64,000 nt of DNA from Symbiodinium natans. Its lineage: Eukaryota > Sar > Dinophyceae > Suessiales > Symbiodiniaceae. The DNA is taken from the NCBI GenBank assembly GCA_905221605.1, contig CAJNDS010000033.1, forward strand, positions 186,358 through 250,357. Direction: 5' to 3'. The notes below the pieces were generated by a model, which was not told the DNA's origin, made no database searches, and worked only from the letters and a program-made list of their open reading frames with translations. The position numbers and the translations under genes were made by a program. Positions within the stretch are counted from its first letter, which is position 1. The number at the start of each line of letters is the position of its first letter. Shown piece after piece: positions 35,001 to 46,701 of the stretch.

Positions 35001-38000
35001 GCCGGGGCCGAACCATATATGCTATCTTCAACTTTGGGTGCATGGCTTTGGGTTCATTGTGGGGTGCCTAGGACGTCCACACGACCTGCTTGGACGTGGG
35101 TGGGGTTTAGGGAGCCCGAAACATCCTTGCCGTTTTTTGGGAGGACTTGGGGTCCCTTTGTGTGCAGAGGACTGCTTGGTAATTCTACTTCCTTAGATTA
35201 GGGCTTAGGATTCGGGAGCCTGACTCCACCCTGCACTTGAAGCGTGGAATCAGGGAACCTTCCTGGATTTGACAGGAGTTTTGGGGGTGGTTTTGGGGTG
35301 GTTTTGGGGTGGTTTTGGGGTGGTTTTGGGGTGGTTTTGGGGTGGTTTCGGTCTCAGCTTGGGGGCACATCGGCCCCGCAGCTGGTTGTCGATACGCCGC
35401 GACTCGTGCCGCTCGGTGCCGAGCACCTGATGGGATTTGAAAACACCCCTGACTGGCACACGGCAAAAATGGTCTGCGGGTCGACACTCAGAGATAAAGC
35501 AATTAAAGAGAACTGCTCGGCTGGATCCGGACACTCAAAGCCAACTCGCGTCTCTGCAAGTGTACAGTGCTTTCTTTGTCCCTTCAGCGTCAATCTTAGC
35601 GGTACTCTTTCCTTCACTCAGCAAACCCTGTCCGAGATCCTGACTCAACGAATGCAAACAGAATCGCAGCTGGGCAGGCCAATGCCGGGGCGGGCACCAT
35701 CAGCCCTCCCAAGGCCTTGACCTCTTCCTTCTCGAGATCAGTGATCTGGGCCGGTCAAGCGTTGGAGGCCCTGACGCTCCCTGCAAAACCCTTCCGAACA
35801 CTGGGATCTGTCGCGACCATCAGCACTGCACAGCCCCCGGCCTCCTTGTAGTGCGCGTCCAAAGACTTGTAAGCCGCGCGAAGTTTGAGAATCACCTTGG
35901 CGGCGAATGGCTACCAACCGGCAAGCCGGCAACGTTGCGCAGCCCTAATCCCAGATACGCTTTGAAAGACCCCCTACACCTAAGCACCCCTTTATGAAGC
36001 CCCCAAGCTCTTACAAGTAAGGGACCACTGAAACCTGTAAAGGATTCTGGGACGCCTCGTGAAACCCCGAAATGGGATGGACCCTCAGCAAGCCCCCCAG
36101 GCTTGGCAAGAGAAAAACTTGCAAGGAGGCTACAAGGAGCTAGTTTCCGAGAGGTCTCGGAAGCCCCATGAAGGCTCCCACACGCCTCCCGCCACTCCAC
36201 CCCCAGAATCGCTTCAGAAGCGGCCTCGCCTCGTCGTCGGTCGGGGCCTTCTCGCATGCCAAGGATAAGCGCTCCTGCAGCTCAGCGCTGTGAACTGCAC
36301 GACATGCACACCAAGGCCCTTTCCCTCAGAGACATGTTCGCAGGGTGAAAGCCGGTAAGCATCTGCGACTGGCCCAAAACATCCTCGGCGTCGAGCTCGG
36401 TCAGTCGACCCTGCGTTGTGTTGTTGCATGGTGACCAAGGACCCTCCGTCATGAAGGAGTTGGAACTCCGTAACCCTCGCAGCCTGGGCGACGATCTGCT
36501 CTGCGGCCTTCCAAGACACTCAAGAGACTGGCCCGCTGCAGATTCAAGAAGAGCCAGCCTTGCCTCAAGAGAGGTTGGCTTCAGGTCGATCTCTTTCGGA
36601 GTCCAAGCCTGGCGCAAGAACCATGGCACGCATGCCCCGCCACACCCCCCTCTGCACCAGAAGTGCCCGCACATCAGGGCTTAGAGTTCAAGGCTTGCAG
36701 TTCAAGAGCAAGGCTCTGCCAAACACAGCCCGAGGGTCACATTTGAAATCGATGGCTTGGATTGAAAAGACTGCACGTGTCCCTCGTTTGATTGATTTTC
36801 TACCAATTACGCACGGAAACCTTTCCTTCCAGGACATCACCACCCCGGTGGCTCTCGTGAGCCCGTGCACAAGCTTGCCTGTGTGACGCTACCCACCCCA
36901 CATTGCAAGACTCAGGACGTCAACTGATCGGCTACTGTCCCACAGCCTCCACTGTTGCGGCCACAGCATCAGCAACCTGTTGCGTGCGTCTTTTGGGGCT
37001 GCCGTGCTGGTGAAGAAAAGCGACCAAGACCATTGCACACACGAGGCTTGCTGTGTGCGAATCCAGCAGTCAAGCAACCTGTGTCTTGAGCTGGGGCGTG
37101 AGGTCAACCGGGTAGAACTCTTCAGGCATGGCCTGCACCGCAGAAGCTCAATTAGTCCCAACCCACACCCGCGCCTTTGGGATCTTTGGTCAGCATAAGC
37201 AATTTCCAGCAGCCGTCTTGGGCTCGGGCCCAGGACTTCCGAGGGAACAGTTTGCCGTAGAGCTCCTGTCAAGAATTGGCGCCCAGGAGGCAAACCACCT
37301 CTTGCTTTCTGCGGCACCGACCATGAACCATCACGAAAAAAACCCTGTGCCAACCAATGCCTCACGCAATCGGAGACGAGCCATCATGGCGGGGTTGCCG
37401 CCCAGCAGAATGTCGGTTCCTGGCAACTGTGGATAACGTCGAAGATGTCCAAGCCTTTGCAAGTGGGCCCGGTACTGCATGTAGCAAGAAGTCACCTCGT
37501 CCGGCCATGTTGGTCGCGATGGTAACGGCCTGAGTTCTGCGAGGGGCTTGGATCACCCTCAACTTGCCAGGAGCAGTGCTACAGATGCCGTCGCAGATCA
37601 ACAATCTTCCCTTAATTGCCCTTTCATCTCTAGCCCCCTAATGTGCACCCTAGAGACATGCACTGGGCTCATAGCAATTTGTGGTTCGGGCTGCAGGGTG
37701 GGTCTCTCAGACTGGAGCCCCGAAGTGGAAAAGGAACCTCTGATCTAACCCGTGCCATTCTTCCGGAATAACGTTCAGTGGAACAAATCCCCACGTTCAC
37801 AGGCAACAAACGACACTGCAAGACACCAACCCAACAAAGACACCTAAAAGTTTTCCGTTCTCTGGTCGGCTCTGCTCGGCGTCCGACATACTTGCGGCCA
37901 CTCGAGGCGACAATCTCAGTCTCGCGGGCCACATTCTCAGGCTTGGCATTGAGGAGCTGGTAGGCCCTGTGGAGATCACTGGCGGGCTGAGATCAAGTTG

Positions 38001-39539
38001 AACATGGAAGAGAAGAGGCCAGGCATGGTAGGTACTAACACTAACAGAAAGAATGCCATTCGACCCCCAAAGTACAGGTAGCACAAAGTTCCTTCTGTGC
38101 AGTTCTGAGCAACAGCAAAGAAGTGTTCTGTCCATGAAAGAGGAGCATCTTCCATCCTTTCCTAATTAGACTAGACTCGAGCGCACGATGCTGGTCCAAA
38201 CCAAGGATGCCGACAATTCAATTTACCAGGATGTGTTCACGATGCACCGACAGATTGATTGATGCACGGACGCATGAAAGTGTGATGAAGGAATAAGTTG
38301 AGTGCCTACATGGTGGGGCATCTTTGGAGGAATCGGTACAACCTCTTGGCCGCACAACAGTCACAACATGCTGAGTGCCTCGGCCTACCGCTAGCTCCGG
38401 GTGCCTAGACAATGTTAAGGACTTTGTTTGCTGATCCCAATGATTCCGCAACCATGCGCAGTGCGGAGCCCATCAGGTACTCAGTATACGCCCATTCAGA
38501 GAAGAGGATTGGATCAGTGAAGTGGCCCATGGTGGCAGTTGTGGCCCTCTCTGTCAGTGGGGTCCGCACACGCCCAGAGCATCGAGGAGCTCTGCAATGA
38601 TTTCTGAGTTCTCCACCTCAGGCGGCATCTGTGAGACATAGTCGGTACCTGTCAACCTCCTTGCAACCAGACGCCTAGATGCCTAGCCTGAGAATCAAAA
38701 TCCTCACGTCTCATCCAAGGGGCGTTAGTAGTCCCGATGAGGACGGGCCGACCGATGCGGTGGGCATTCTCGATCTCGCGGGCGCAGGCCTCACCGTGCA
38801 GGTGCCGTGATTTTGCTTTTTTGTTTTCAGCTCGTGCGCCCTTCGAGTTTCTTGACCGACTGGGTCGTTGCCGATGTGTGGACGGCTATCAAACCCGAAG
38901 TTTTTCAGCAGACGATGGCTTGTTCTGGAAGCATGATCCGAGTCTGATTCACTTGTTGATCATAAACTGAGGTTCTCCCATTTGTAAAGTATGAAACTGC
39001 CACTAATGCAGCCCTATACACCTCTAGCATGCCAAGCCTTCTGCCTTCCACCTCCACAACAACACATCTTGCTGCAGGCACTGAACCTTCCACTTGCCAA
39101 TGTCGTCTACGAACACCTGGCAAGATACACTGCTTTAGGGTGAGCAGCGCTGATGCCGGCTATGTACAAGTTAGACCATTTACGTCGTTGGCGAAACCGC
39201 AGGTCGATGCTACGGATGGATTCCTCCAACTCCAACTGGAGCCGTGCAAGATATCGATGCTATGGCAACGAAGTGAGGCAGACCTGATCGTCCTTGTCCT
39301 CTCGCTTCCTGTGACTCAACAGCTTGTACATCTTCAGTCTGGACTGTCAAGGCCATGATCGCTTGCTCGCAAGGCAGTCAGCTCTTCTAGCCAGACCCTC
39401 TCCAATAAAAAGGCCTGGAGTGAAGCTTCACAAACGCTGGAGCCACACTTGACTACTGGGACATCCACAGGCTCCCCTCATATCAAGTTTGTGCGAAATC
39501 GTTGCAGACCGTCCTGGACAGGTTTGGCGGGACGACGAC
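33172..39539 (-). CDS. secA: secA exons for NBD2 and start of the helical scaffold
   Basis: Exons: 39539-39510 ([10 protein letters not shown]), 39116-39087 ([10 protein letters not shown]), 38789-38724 ([18 protein letters not shown]), 38616-38570 ([15 protein letters not shown]), 37966-37888 ([20 protein letters not shown]), 37529-37496 ([12 protein letters not shown]), 37419-37355 ([20 protein letters not shown]), 37132-37079 ([18 protein letters not shown]), 36976 to about 36940 ([11 protein letters not shown]), 36608-36537 ([20 protein letters not shown]), 36507 to about 36444 (weaker), 35426-35369 ([16 protein letters not shown]), 34203 to about 34155 ([14 protein letters not shown]), 33543 to about 33505 (DNIKNMMSN) and 33214-33172 ([14 protein letters not shown]). 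NBD2 closes the ATP site; the GRG and RRIDNQLRG motifs are its signatures. The 37132-36444 exons match the insertion found in plant and algal plastid SecA rather than the shorter bacterial form. The LED-FGG segment before DNIKNMM and the MPIESK segment after it were not found, so at least one exon is missing. The last exon ends at a clean AAG|GTGCGA donor. Confidence 0.9.
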
Positions 39540-42500
39540 CTGAGCAAAAGTTGGGGGCTGGCTCTGGCCGGTGCAAGGCTTCTGCACAGTTTTTGCCTGC
39601 ACCCGTAAGCAGACTTCAGTACTGCTTGGCTGTGCCAAATTCATAGCACAACGAAAGGCATGCAAAACTCGTGGGGCTGGTCCACCGCGAGTTACTTCCC
39701 ATGAGGATGACGTAATCATGTGTCGTGCCTCTCACACTTCTGCCGGAACCGTCTGCTGCAGGGCACTGAGGCGGGTCTTTAGCTCAAGCACTGCTGCCAT
39801 GCCATCAGGCAACTAAACGTTGGATTGTCGCCTCCTTCCCCTAAGCACTATCGGATGCAATCACTTTGCCCGGCGAGGCACCGTCTTCAGCTTGTACACC
39901 TCTTCGAACTCTTTGGCTTCCGTAAAGGCAGTACCGGTCATTCCGCCCAACCTAGATGCCAGCGCCGAAGTGCTTGTGAACGTATTCCGCACGGTGCTGC
40001 AGAACTACAACCCAGCAGGATCCTGCACCTCTCTGTCTGCGGACAAGGGTCTTATCGAAGAGTCTGAACAAGGACTGGTACGAGATGCCTAGCATTGGCA
40101 GCAGCATCATCGTCATGGCGCTGTGACAGGAACGGTGTGCTGAACAGCGTGGCTGCAAAAACGGGCAGGCGGGGGCAAGGTTTGCAACAAATGTCTCTGG
40201 TTCATGGTTTACTTCAGTACCTTGTCCACAATCTTTCAGGCAAGTGGCTGGCCAGCGTGACAGACTCGGCCTGGATCTGCACACCCTCCTTGGCCTCAAT
40301 AGCCTCGAAAAAACTCCAGGCCAAGTCAGCTGCGGGGCAAGCAGGGCTCTGCTCTCACAGCTTGCCTCTTAAGACTGGTGGGGTAGATGGATCATTGCAC
40401 TTCACCCAAGACAAGCCTGGTGGAGGCCGTTGCTCCATCGACGACCCTCCATGACGCGCCCTGTGAACTCGTCCACGATCCTCAGCGAGTCAATGGCACT
40501 GCTCGGCATTCCATCTTCTGAAGCAGGGATCTTGCGACATTGTGCGTTACTTGTGCACTACTTGGGGAGGCGAACACAAAATCTCATGGAGTTCTCGTGC
40601 ACTCGGTATGTGGGCTTTCGTCAAGGCTATGGACTCCACATGAACTTCACATGGCCTCAAAATTGCCTTGAAGGCTTGACCAGGTTAGGGCCTAAGGTTA
40701 GCCGGGCGAGTCACATCACTTCTCCGCGCTTCACGATGTAGGCCTGGCTGGTTTCTACTTGTATTGAAGGTCCTGTTTAACGGTTCGCACTCGATGTCGA
40801 CAGAAGTCTTCACAGCCTTGTCTTTGATGTACAGCTCCTTGGCATTCAACGAGTTCGTGACAAAGGGAAACCACGGGTCCTGCACGCGGCTCAGAACTCC
40901 GGGAGCAACAACGAGCAACAATGAGCAGCATGTACGTCCTCTGGGTCAAAGAGGTCATCCTTGCCCAGCAGCTTCTCGGCCGTTTCGACACCGGCCTCTC
41001 GACTTCACAATTGCGGATGTTGACTGCACCTGCACGTAACCCTCGAACCCCGTTTGATAGTGCTGAAAACTTGCTTGCCGGCCTATGGAACGGTGCATAA
41101 GGCAAGAGAGGAACCCGCACATGACGTGTACAAGTCGGGGGCTGCAGTCCAGAGCTGAACCTCAGGAAACAAGCCCGCCTCAATCAGCACGCACTGCCTC
41201 TGCTTCTCGTCCACCGTGTAGTGCACCTGGCAATGCGAACACTACTGTGGTTCAGAGCATGGTCTTCCGATGTGGTCACCTCCACCCTGCCCCTATTCCG
41301 GCCTCCTTCCGAAGCGCCTTGGTCACCTCGTTGGCCACCTCAACCATCGCAGGTGGAGAGTCCAGGATGTCATGGCAAAATCATGATGCACACTTGGAAG
41401 ACTTGTTGGAGCTCTCCGGATAACTTGTGGAGTGAACAAAAAATCAGGCAAGAAAGAACTCTGAAAGAACTCCACACGGCCTGGTACTTCGTCGGCGAGT
41501 TCTCGGCGACTCCCGAGATGATGAGCGGTGTCCGGGCCTTGTGCAAGTGGCGGTGTCTGGTGCCAAGCCACTGTGCCGATGTTTGCAGATCTGGTGGCCA
41601 CTAGGATCACTAGGAAGACATGGCCGCGCTTGCCACCCCCACCTCGTCGACGAGGATGGAGTCGACCTCATCCACCACTGCAAAATTGAACCTTGGGGAG
41701 AGGGCAGTGATCACAGAACTTGATCATGCTCCAGCTTGGCTCTGCGTTTTGACGTGGCATGTGCTGGCCTTTGCGAAAGGGGGCACCGGCACCCGCCGGC
41801 AACCAGGATGTAGATGCTTTTAAGATGCTTAAGTCCAAGCTACGGTGTACCCTCTCGGAGCGAGAGGTCCGAAGGTGATGGGGCCATCTGATCTCGGAGG
41901 TAGTCGAAACCCAACTCGCCTGATTCAAGCGATGCAGAGACTTCGCAAGTCACTTGGTGCTCAGCTGCATCTGTCATTGCCGGGGCGCTGTTGGTGACAT
42001 AGGTGACATCACACCTGTAAGCCTTCTTCTTCTGGTCGGAGGGCATTCCATTCCTTGTGCATTTTATGAAACACGCTCTTGGGCACTACCAGCAGGAAAA
42101 TGTGGTTGGGATGCTTGGGTCGGACGCAACCACATTGAAATGGATATGGCCTGTGGATAACAGCGCAGGGCGATTTGCTAGTTAAGAGGAGGCTGCCCCT
42201 CTGTTGCAGAGGCTCTGCACGACGCCAACCGTCATGCCAAGAAAGCGGAGCGGCTGACCAACCTGCCAAGGTGGTATGCAAGCACTCGTGCTTCTTATGC
42301 TTCTGTTGTCTCTTTGTCTAATTTCCTTCTTGGCTTCGTATCGCCTACAGCAAGAATTCACCGGGCTCTCGCACAGTTCTTGTCGGGAACAGGGAACTGA
42401 AGATGCACGGAATGACATCAGTGCTGCACAGTTCAGAAGCCGAAAACGAAGTGGAAACTGATATGAGCCAGTCGACCCTGTCGGGCGGCTCATGACTTCT

Positions 42501-43437
42501 TGCAACTGCTCAAAGAATGAAGACACCCTTTCGAGGCAGCATTGACTCGATTGACAATAAAAGCTGTGGCCAAGTAGGCCAAGTGGCCCACTCTGCATCA
42601 CGCCGCGCAAGGTAGTCGTTCACCGTGACGACATGTACCCCCTGGCCATCAAACCCTCGCTGAACTGAGCATCGCCACTTGAAGCCCTGGACCTGCAAAA
42701 AAACCAAGGAACCATGCACCTGAACATACCCTTACCACGACTTCTTCTTTGCCGCATTCAACTCCAACTCCAGGGCACAGCTCCCAGGTCCCAAAGCCAG
42801 CTCAAGCTATGCGCAGCACCTAGAATATTGGAGCATATTCGAACATATCGGAACAACGTAGTCGAGCATATGTTAACCCCATTCAGCCCAGCACGCGCCC
42901 GGGACCTTGCCACTTAGGGCATTGAGGAAGGCCGCTAGGATCGCCACGAGGGTTTTGCCCTGCAGCCGTTGTGCTCTAAAAGAATTTGCAGAGTCCCCAG
43001 AAGCCCAAGCATCATTTGTTGCGCCTCTGGTACACTCCTGACCCGGCCTCACCAGTTCCCATCTCCGCGATGTTGCCTTCGTGGAGGGCGATGCCTTCAC
43101 CGGTGGAAGAAGATGAGAACTTTGCTTGAGAAGGCTCACGACTGCAGGTGAAAACACCACGGTCACCTTCGAAAATCTCAAGCGACATCCATGCGCCGAG
43201 AAACAGCAGGATTGTAGGACTTGCAGACCCACAAAAGCGTGGCAAACGCTAGAAACCCTCGCCTCCCATCAGCTGCACATCAAAGTGCCGAAGGCCCAAA
43301 ACTCGCATCGAGGCCTGCTATGCTCTGTGCGGAGTTCAAAACAGCAGTACAGCCAAACAGGCCAAACATGTGCACTCTGTCAGACTCGCCTCCCGAACGA
43401 GGGCAAAGGCCTCTGGCAGCAGCGAGTCCAGCGACTC
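33172..43437 (-). CDS. secA: plastid-type SecA preprotein translocase ATPase, main block of ~34 exons
   Basis: SecA is the ATPase motor that pushes preproteins through the SecY channel; in algae and plants it acts on the stromal face of the thylakoid. About 34 short exons on the minus strand spell the protein in order: the N-terminal [16 protein letters not shown] segment, FDVQLMGG, Walker A (TGEGKT), [17 protein letters not shown], the [11 protein letters not shown]alker B/DExH region, [84 protein letters not shown] and SLEEAQKK. These are the cpSecA landmarks in the expected order. Most exon joins keep phase. Donors are a mix of GT and GC with one or two GA; acceptors are AG followed by G. 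The 5' end, including any plastid presequence, lies upstream of 43,437 and was not resolved. Three following entries give the exons. The frame leaves this block at an intact donor at 33,172 and resumes at 6,999. Confidence 0.93.
34546..34997. repeat. compound telomere-type array bounded by polyC and polyG
   Basis: Poly-C tracts around the word atggtat (34546-34583) are followed by ccctaaa arrays (about 34598-34740 and 34806-34905). A segment reading accaacccccaaccacacca and then poly-G occurs twice, near 34740 and 34906, about 166 bp apart. The right edge is a 49-base G run (34949-34997) preceded by gtaccatt. The two edges are near-inverted copies of each other. It is located in the SecA intron between exons 35369 and 34203. 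Confidence 0.9.
35278..35350. repeat. 11-bp tandem repeat (ggttttggggt)n
   Basis: Six to seven near-perfect copies starting about 19 nt inside the SecA intron that follows exon 35426-35369. It generates a Pro/Lys/Thr/Gln-rich shadow ORF on the minus strand. Confidence 0.95.
39882..41338 (-). CDS. secA: secA exons for the preprotein cross-linking domain and return to NBD1
   Basis: Exons: 41338-41303 ([12 protein letters not shown]), 41226-41161 ([18 protein letters not shown]), 40995-40939 ([15 protein letters not shown]), 40879-40817 ([16 protein letters not shown]), 40743-40715 (AYIVKRGEV), 40480-40417 ([18 protein letters not shown]), 40303-40249 ([18 protein letters not shown]), 40088-40052 ([11 protein letters not shown]) and 39951-39882 ([19 protein letters not shown]). 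This segment forms the preprotein-binding clamp domain and the TGR motif of VDEFTGRV. All nine joins keep phase. The exon at 40088-40052 probably ends at a GA donor (GACCCT), the one at 40995-40939 at a GA donor (GACGTA) or at GT three bases on; others are GCCGGA, GTTCAG, GCTGTG, GTGACT, GCTTGT, GCCACT and GTGCCT. The resulting joins reproduce the family consensus, for example [20 protein letters not shown]. Confidence 0.92.
41481..43437 (-). CDS. secA: secA exons for nucleotide-binding domain 1 (first half)
   Basis: Exons read on the minus strand: 43437-43390 ([16 protein letters not shown]), 43314-43263 ([17 protein letters not shown]), 43094-43048 ([14 protein letters not shown]), 42959-42906 ([18 protein letters not shown]), 42641-42588 ([18 protein letters not shown]), 42262-42197 ([15 protein letters not shown]), 42022-41989 ([11 protein letters not shown]), 41919 to about 41851 ([12 protein letters not shown]), about 41691-41643 ([16 protein letters not shown]) and 41537-41481 ([19 protein letters not shown]). 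Together they carry Walker A, split between the exons ending at 43048 and starting at 42959, and Walker B. Donors are GCGAGT, GCGAGG, GCCGGG, GTCCCG, GCCACT, GCAGCC and GCGCCC for the first seven, so GC donors dominate here. The join between 41851 and 41691 cannot be resolved with a GT, GC or GA donor, so one boundary there is wrong or a micro-exon is missing. Walker A context reads MGTGEGKT, whereas the family usually has Arg at the second position. Confidence 0.93.
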
Positions 43438-45728
43438 CTAGCACAAATTCGGGGCTTGCTGCCACACTTTTTGCAGGACGAAAGGAGACAAGAGATAAAA
43501 GTATAAAAGTTAGAGAACACCGGAGAATACAAAAACAAAGCGCCTGAGGTGGACAAGTGTGAAGCTTCTCAACTTCCAAGGCTGGCTATTGATGGCTCGA
43601 CATGTCATGGGCTTAGGAAGTTAAGCTTGAGCTTGTCGACAAAGAAGTCACCACCCTTCTGCCCTCATCATGCCCTCTCTGTTCGCGGCCGAATGAAAAT
43701 GGGAGCGGTCACCCTTCTCAAGAAGGCCCCGCTAGCATTCCGAATGATTCGTACTCGGGGAGCCGTGGTAGATACCAAGCGAATCACGAGGTGTTCTTTC
43801 TTCTCATGAAATGCAACTTGGGTTACCCTTATCGGCTAAGCCAGTCTTCGCAGAGATAGGCAAAGACTGCCTTTTCGAGGACGCCTTGTGATGTGGCCCC
43901 CCTTGTCGCCTCACCCTCGCAGCCCTTGTTTTCAGAGAACGGCTTTGGGGGGGGAGAGGGGCGGTTCAAAATTCAGACAAATTTTTGGCAACCTCTTGCC
44001 CAGAGAGCATCGACGGTTGAGGTCTGCTCGGTGCGTCCTGCTTTTCCTGAGCTCGGCTCTGGAGGCTCTTCGTGAGCTCACCTTGGAACATACAAACACG
44101 GAGGTGGCTTTACGAAGCAGCAGGCGGCAGCAGGGCGGTAGCAGGGCGGTAGCAGGCAGCGCTGATGACTATTGGGAGCCTTGTCTCCCAGCGCTTTTAT
44201 TCCCTGTCTCTGGGTGAGCTGCGCAGCTCATCGTCCGAGCGAGCCTGCATGTCACTCTCCAGGGCATTGACTGCCTGAGCGCTCGCGGGCAAGCCAGAGA
44301 GACAGAGACAGAGAGAGAGCGAGCGAGAGAGAGAGAGTCAGAGAGAGAGCCAAAGACCCGTCCAAAGGCTGCCGCCTCGACTTGAGGGCTGTATCGCTTC
44401 CTGGTCTGGACATCGGGGGCCTCGTAGAACCTCAGCCCAGCGGTGACCGAAGATGCCCCCGAGCCGCATGTTCTACACGTGTATCCATTATCCCGGTCAT
44501 GTACCATGTAAAGCTTAAGGCTTAAGTTTCGTCTCAAACTCCAGCAGCTCCAATGGGTCGTGACAGTTTTGTTGCGCTGTCAGATCGTGCGCAGGGGCTG
44601 TCCGCAGCAACAACAAGCGTCTGTCAAGCAGCCTCCCTCCCACGAGAGCACTTGCTCCACACCCAACTCCAGGTCACAAGCAAAACCTTGTGCCGGGCTG
44701 CGGGTTGATCTTTTGTGCCAGGTCACCAAACAAGCGCCTGGACACCACTCCGGGCAGGCTTGAAAAATGGCTTTTGCAACAGCTGGCTCAGTGCTCGAAT
44801 TGCTCGAAGAGTCTCCAAATGGCTCCGGGCCCAACGTCATGTGCCACGTGTCCCATAAGCTCCACAGAGCATATCCTACACTCACTGCACACTCCGATTT
44901 TCTGCTCTTTGCTTCAGTGAGTGAAAGCCCTGAAAAGCCATGCTACTGGCAGTCGAGCCATCACGGACCAATGGCTGAAAAGCCATGCTTGCAATGCAGG
45001 TAGCCATGGCCTCGGCACGTGTCGTGTGGTGCGGCTGCGCCGGGCGCGGGCACCACCCGCCAGGAGAGCACCTCCAACGCAGCAAACTCAGTCGGAGACT
45101 CTCCCTTGCAAGTGCCTCACCTGAACCCCCCGAACCCTCCCAGAGGTTTGCAGGCGAGTGGCCCATAGTGGCCAGCTTCACAGCGGTGGCATCTCCTGAC
45201 TGTGTGGGCCATGGCAGTGTTTCAGCTTGATTTGGCAGCATGGCTGCAAATTGATGCAGATTCTGCTGCTGTACCCGTGGGGCTGAGCACACGGTTGCAA
45301 CTCAAGCCCCGGTCCGAAGATGAGAAAAAGCGGTTGCACGTGGTGCCTGCTTCTGTCAGCCGCTCCGTTTCCGGTGCGGGGGCCTGGGCCGAGCTGTCAT
45401 CTCTGTGGGGTAATGCGATGAGGTGTTCAGGCGACAGGCTTACCTTGGGATCCCTGTTTCAGAAGACTTTCTTTGGTCGCGCCACGAACATCACTAGCAG
45501 TTACTCAGAATCCCCTCGGGCTCACCGCGTCTCGCCGCATCGCACCCCCCACTCGTGACAGGCCTTGTACCGCTCCAAAGACCGTGGCTGCCCCGATGGC
45601 CGCGTGTTTGTCGCGGTCTGCAATAAAAGTCACAAAGCAGGTCACAGCTGTCACAGACTCTCTGTTTCCGCAACAGTTACAGACTCTTCCGTTTCAAGGG
45701 CACATCCGTAGCAAACCCTGGGCTTCAC

Positions 45729-45814
45729 CTGGAGGACCCATCGCCCATTGCTGTACTCAAGCATGGCACCCTTCGAGACCAGTTCAAAAAGGTCGATAAA
45801 AATTGGATGCACCT
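45729..45814 (-). CDS. orphan exon between the WD40 gene and secA
   Basis: Twenty-eight codons on the minus strand (VHPIFIDLFELVSKGAMLEY, then SNGRWVLQ) are bounded by a ctcag acceptor and a textbook CAG|GTGAAG donor. Composition and edges argue for a true exon. It lies 1.0 kb downstream of the last WD40 exon and 2.3 kb upstream of the first resolved SecA exon, so it could be the 3' part of the WD40 gene, the 5' part of secA, or a separate gene. No motif decides between these. Confidence 0.45.
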
Positions 45815-46701
45815 CTGAGCCAGAAATCAAAGGAAATGAAAACGCAACGGAAATCACTGGATCCATGGACAACGCCACGAGGCCATGTCGTGTGTCGTGT
45901 GTCGTGTGTCGTGGTGAGGAGACTCCTCTCGTGAAAGGCAGTGGCAAGCTTGGGGCTGACCCATTCGCTTTTTCACCTGGCGTATTGGTAGCTGTGCTCT
46001 AAACTGGGAGGTCCAGAGGATTGGACTTCTCGCAGCTGAGCTCTCTTCTGGAGAGGTTTTGAGGGCTGTCAAGCCGCGAAAGCTGCACCCAATTTCCTCC
46101 TCTTTCCCTCCGTAATGGACGGCAAAAGCCGCCGAGGATTTGCACAGCAAGCCTACAGCAAGCTCCAAATCTCGAACCCCAAGCAAGCATCTATAGCTCT
46201 GCGTGAGCTCAAGTCTCTTTCCAGTATCTCACAGACTTGTCGTGCGAGGCGGAGACCTCAAGACTGAGAAAACGTTGATGCTATGCCGCGCTATGCTGCC
46301 CTGCTACACACTGCCAAGTCACACCTATGCTCTGACAGCCTACAATCTGAGCCCAGGACCAGCAACCTCGAGCCACTTGGGGTCACTCCCCAAGCGACGT
46401 CGAAAACGCAGTCCGTGTGGCCGCCTGGACGTCGGGTCGGAGTGCGTTTTGTTCAAGGCTCAGTGTTTTCTACTAAGGTCCCAGCTGAGCTTCTGCAGCA
46501 TCCTGGGCTTGTCCGCTGAGGTGAAGCCCGAATAGACAACCACGCTCCTGGCAATGCGCAATCAATGCGCAAGCTCCACATCTGCCACATCTGCAGGTTG
46601 ACTCGTCGTGAAATGCCCGGTTGTCGCAGACTTGAGTACCATTGTCGCTGCTCTTTAGAACGCAAGGGAACGTGTTCAATGCTTCTTCATTCCCAATGTA
46701 C

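Noticed and set aside
34947..35201. ORF starting with a poly-Gly stretch
   Set aside because: Translation of the 49-base G run.
35244..35720. 158-codon plus-strand ORF
   Set aside because: It overlaps the Sec[10 protein letters not shown] exon on the other strand and the 11-bp tandem repeat.
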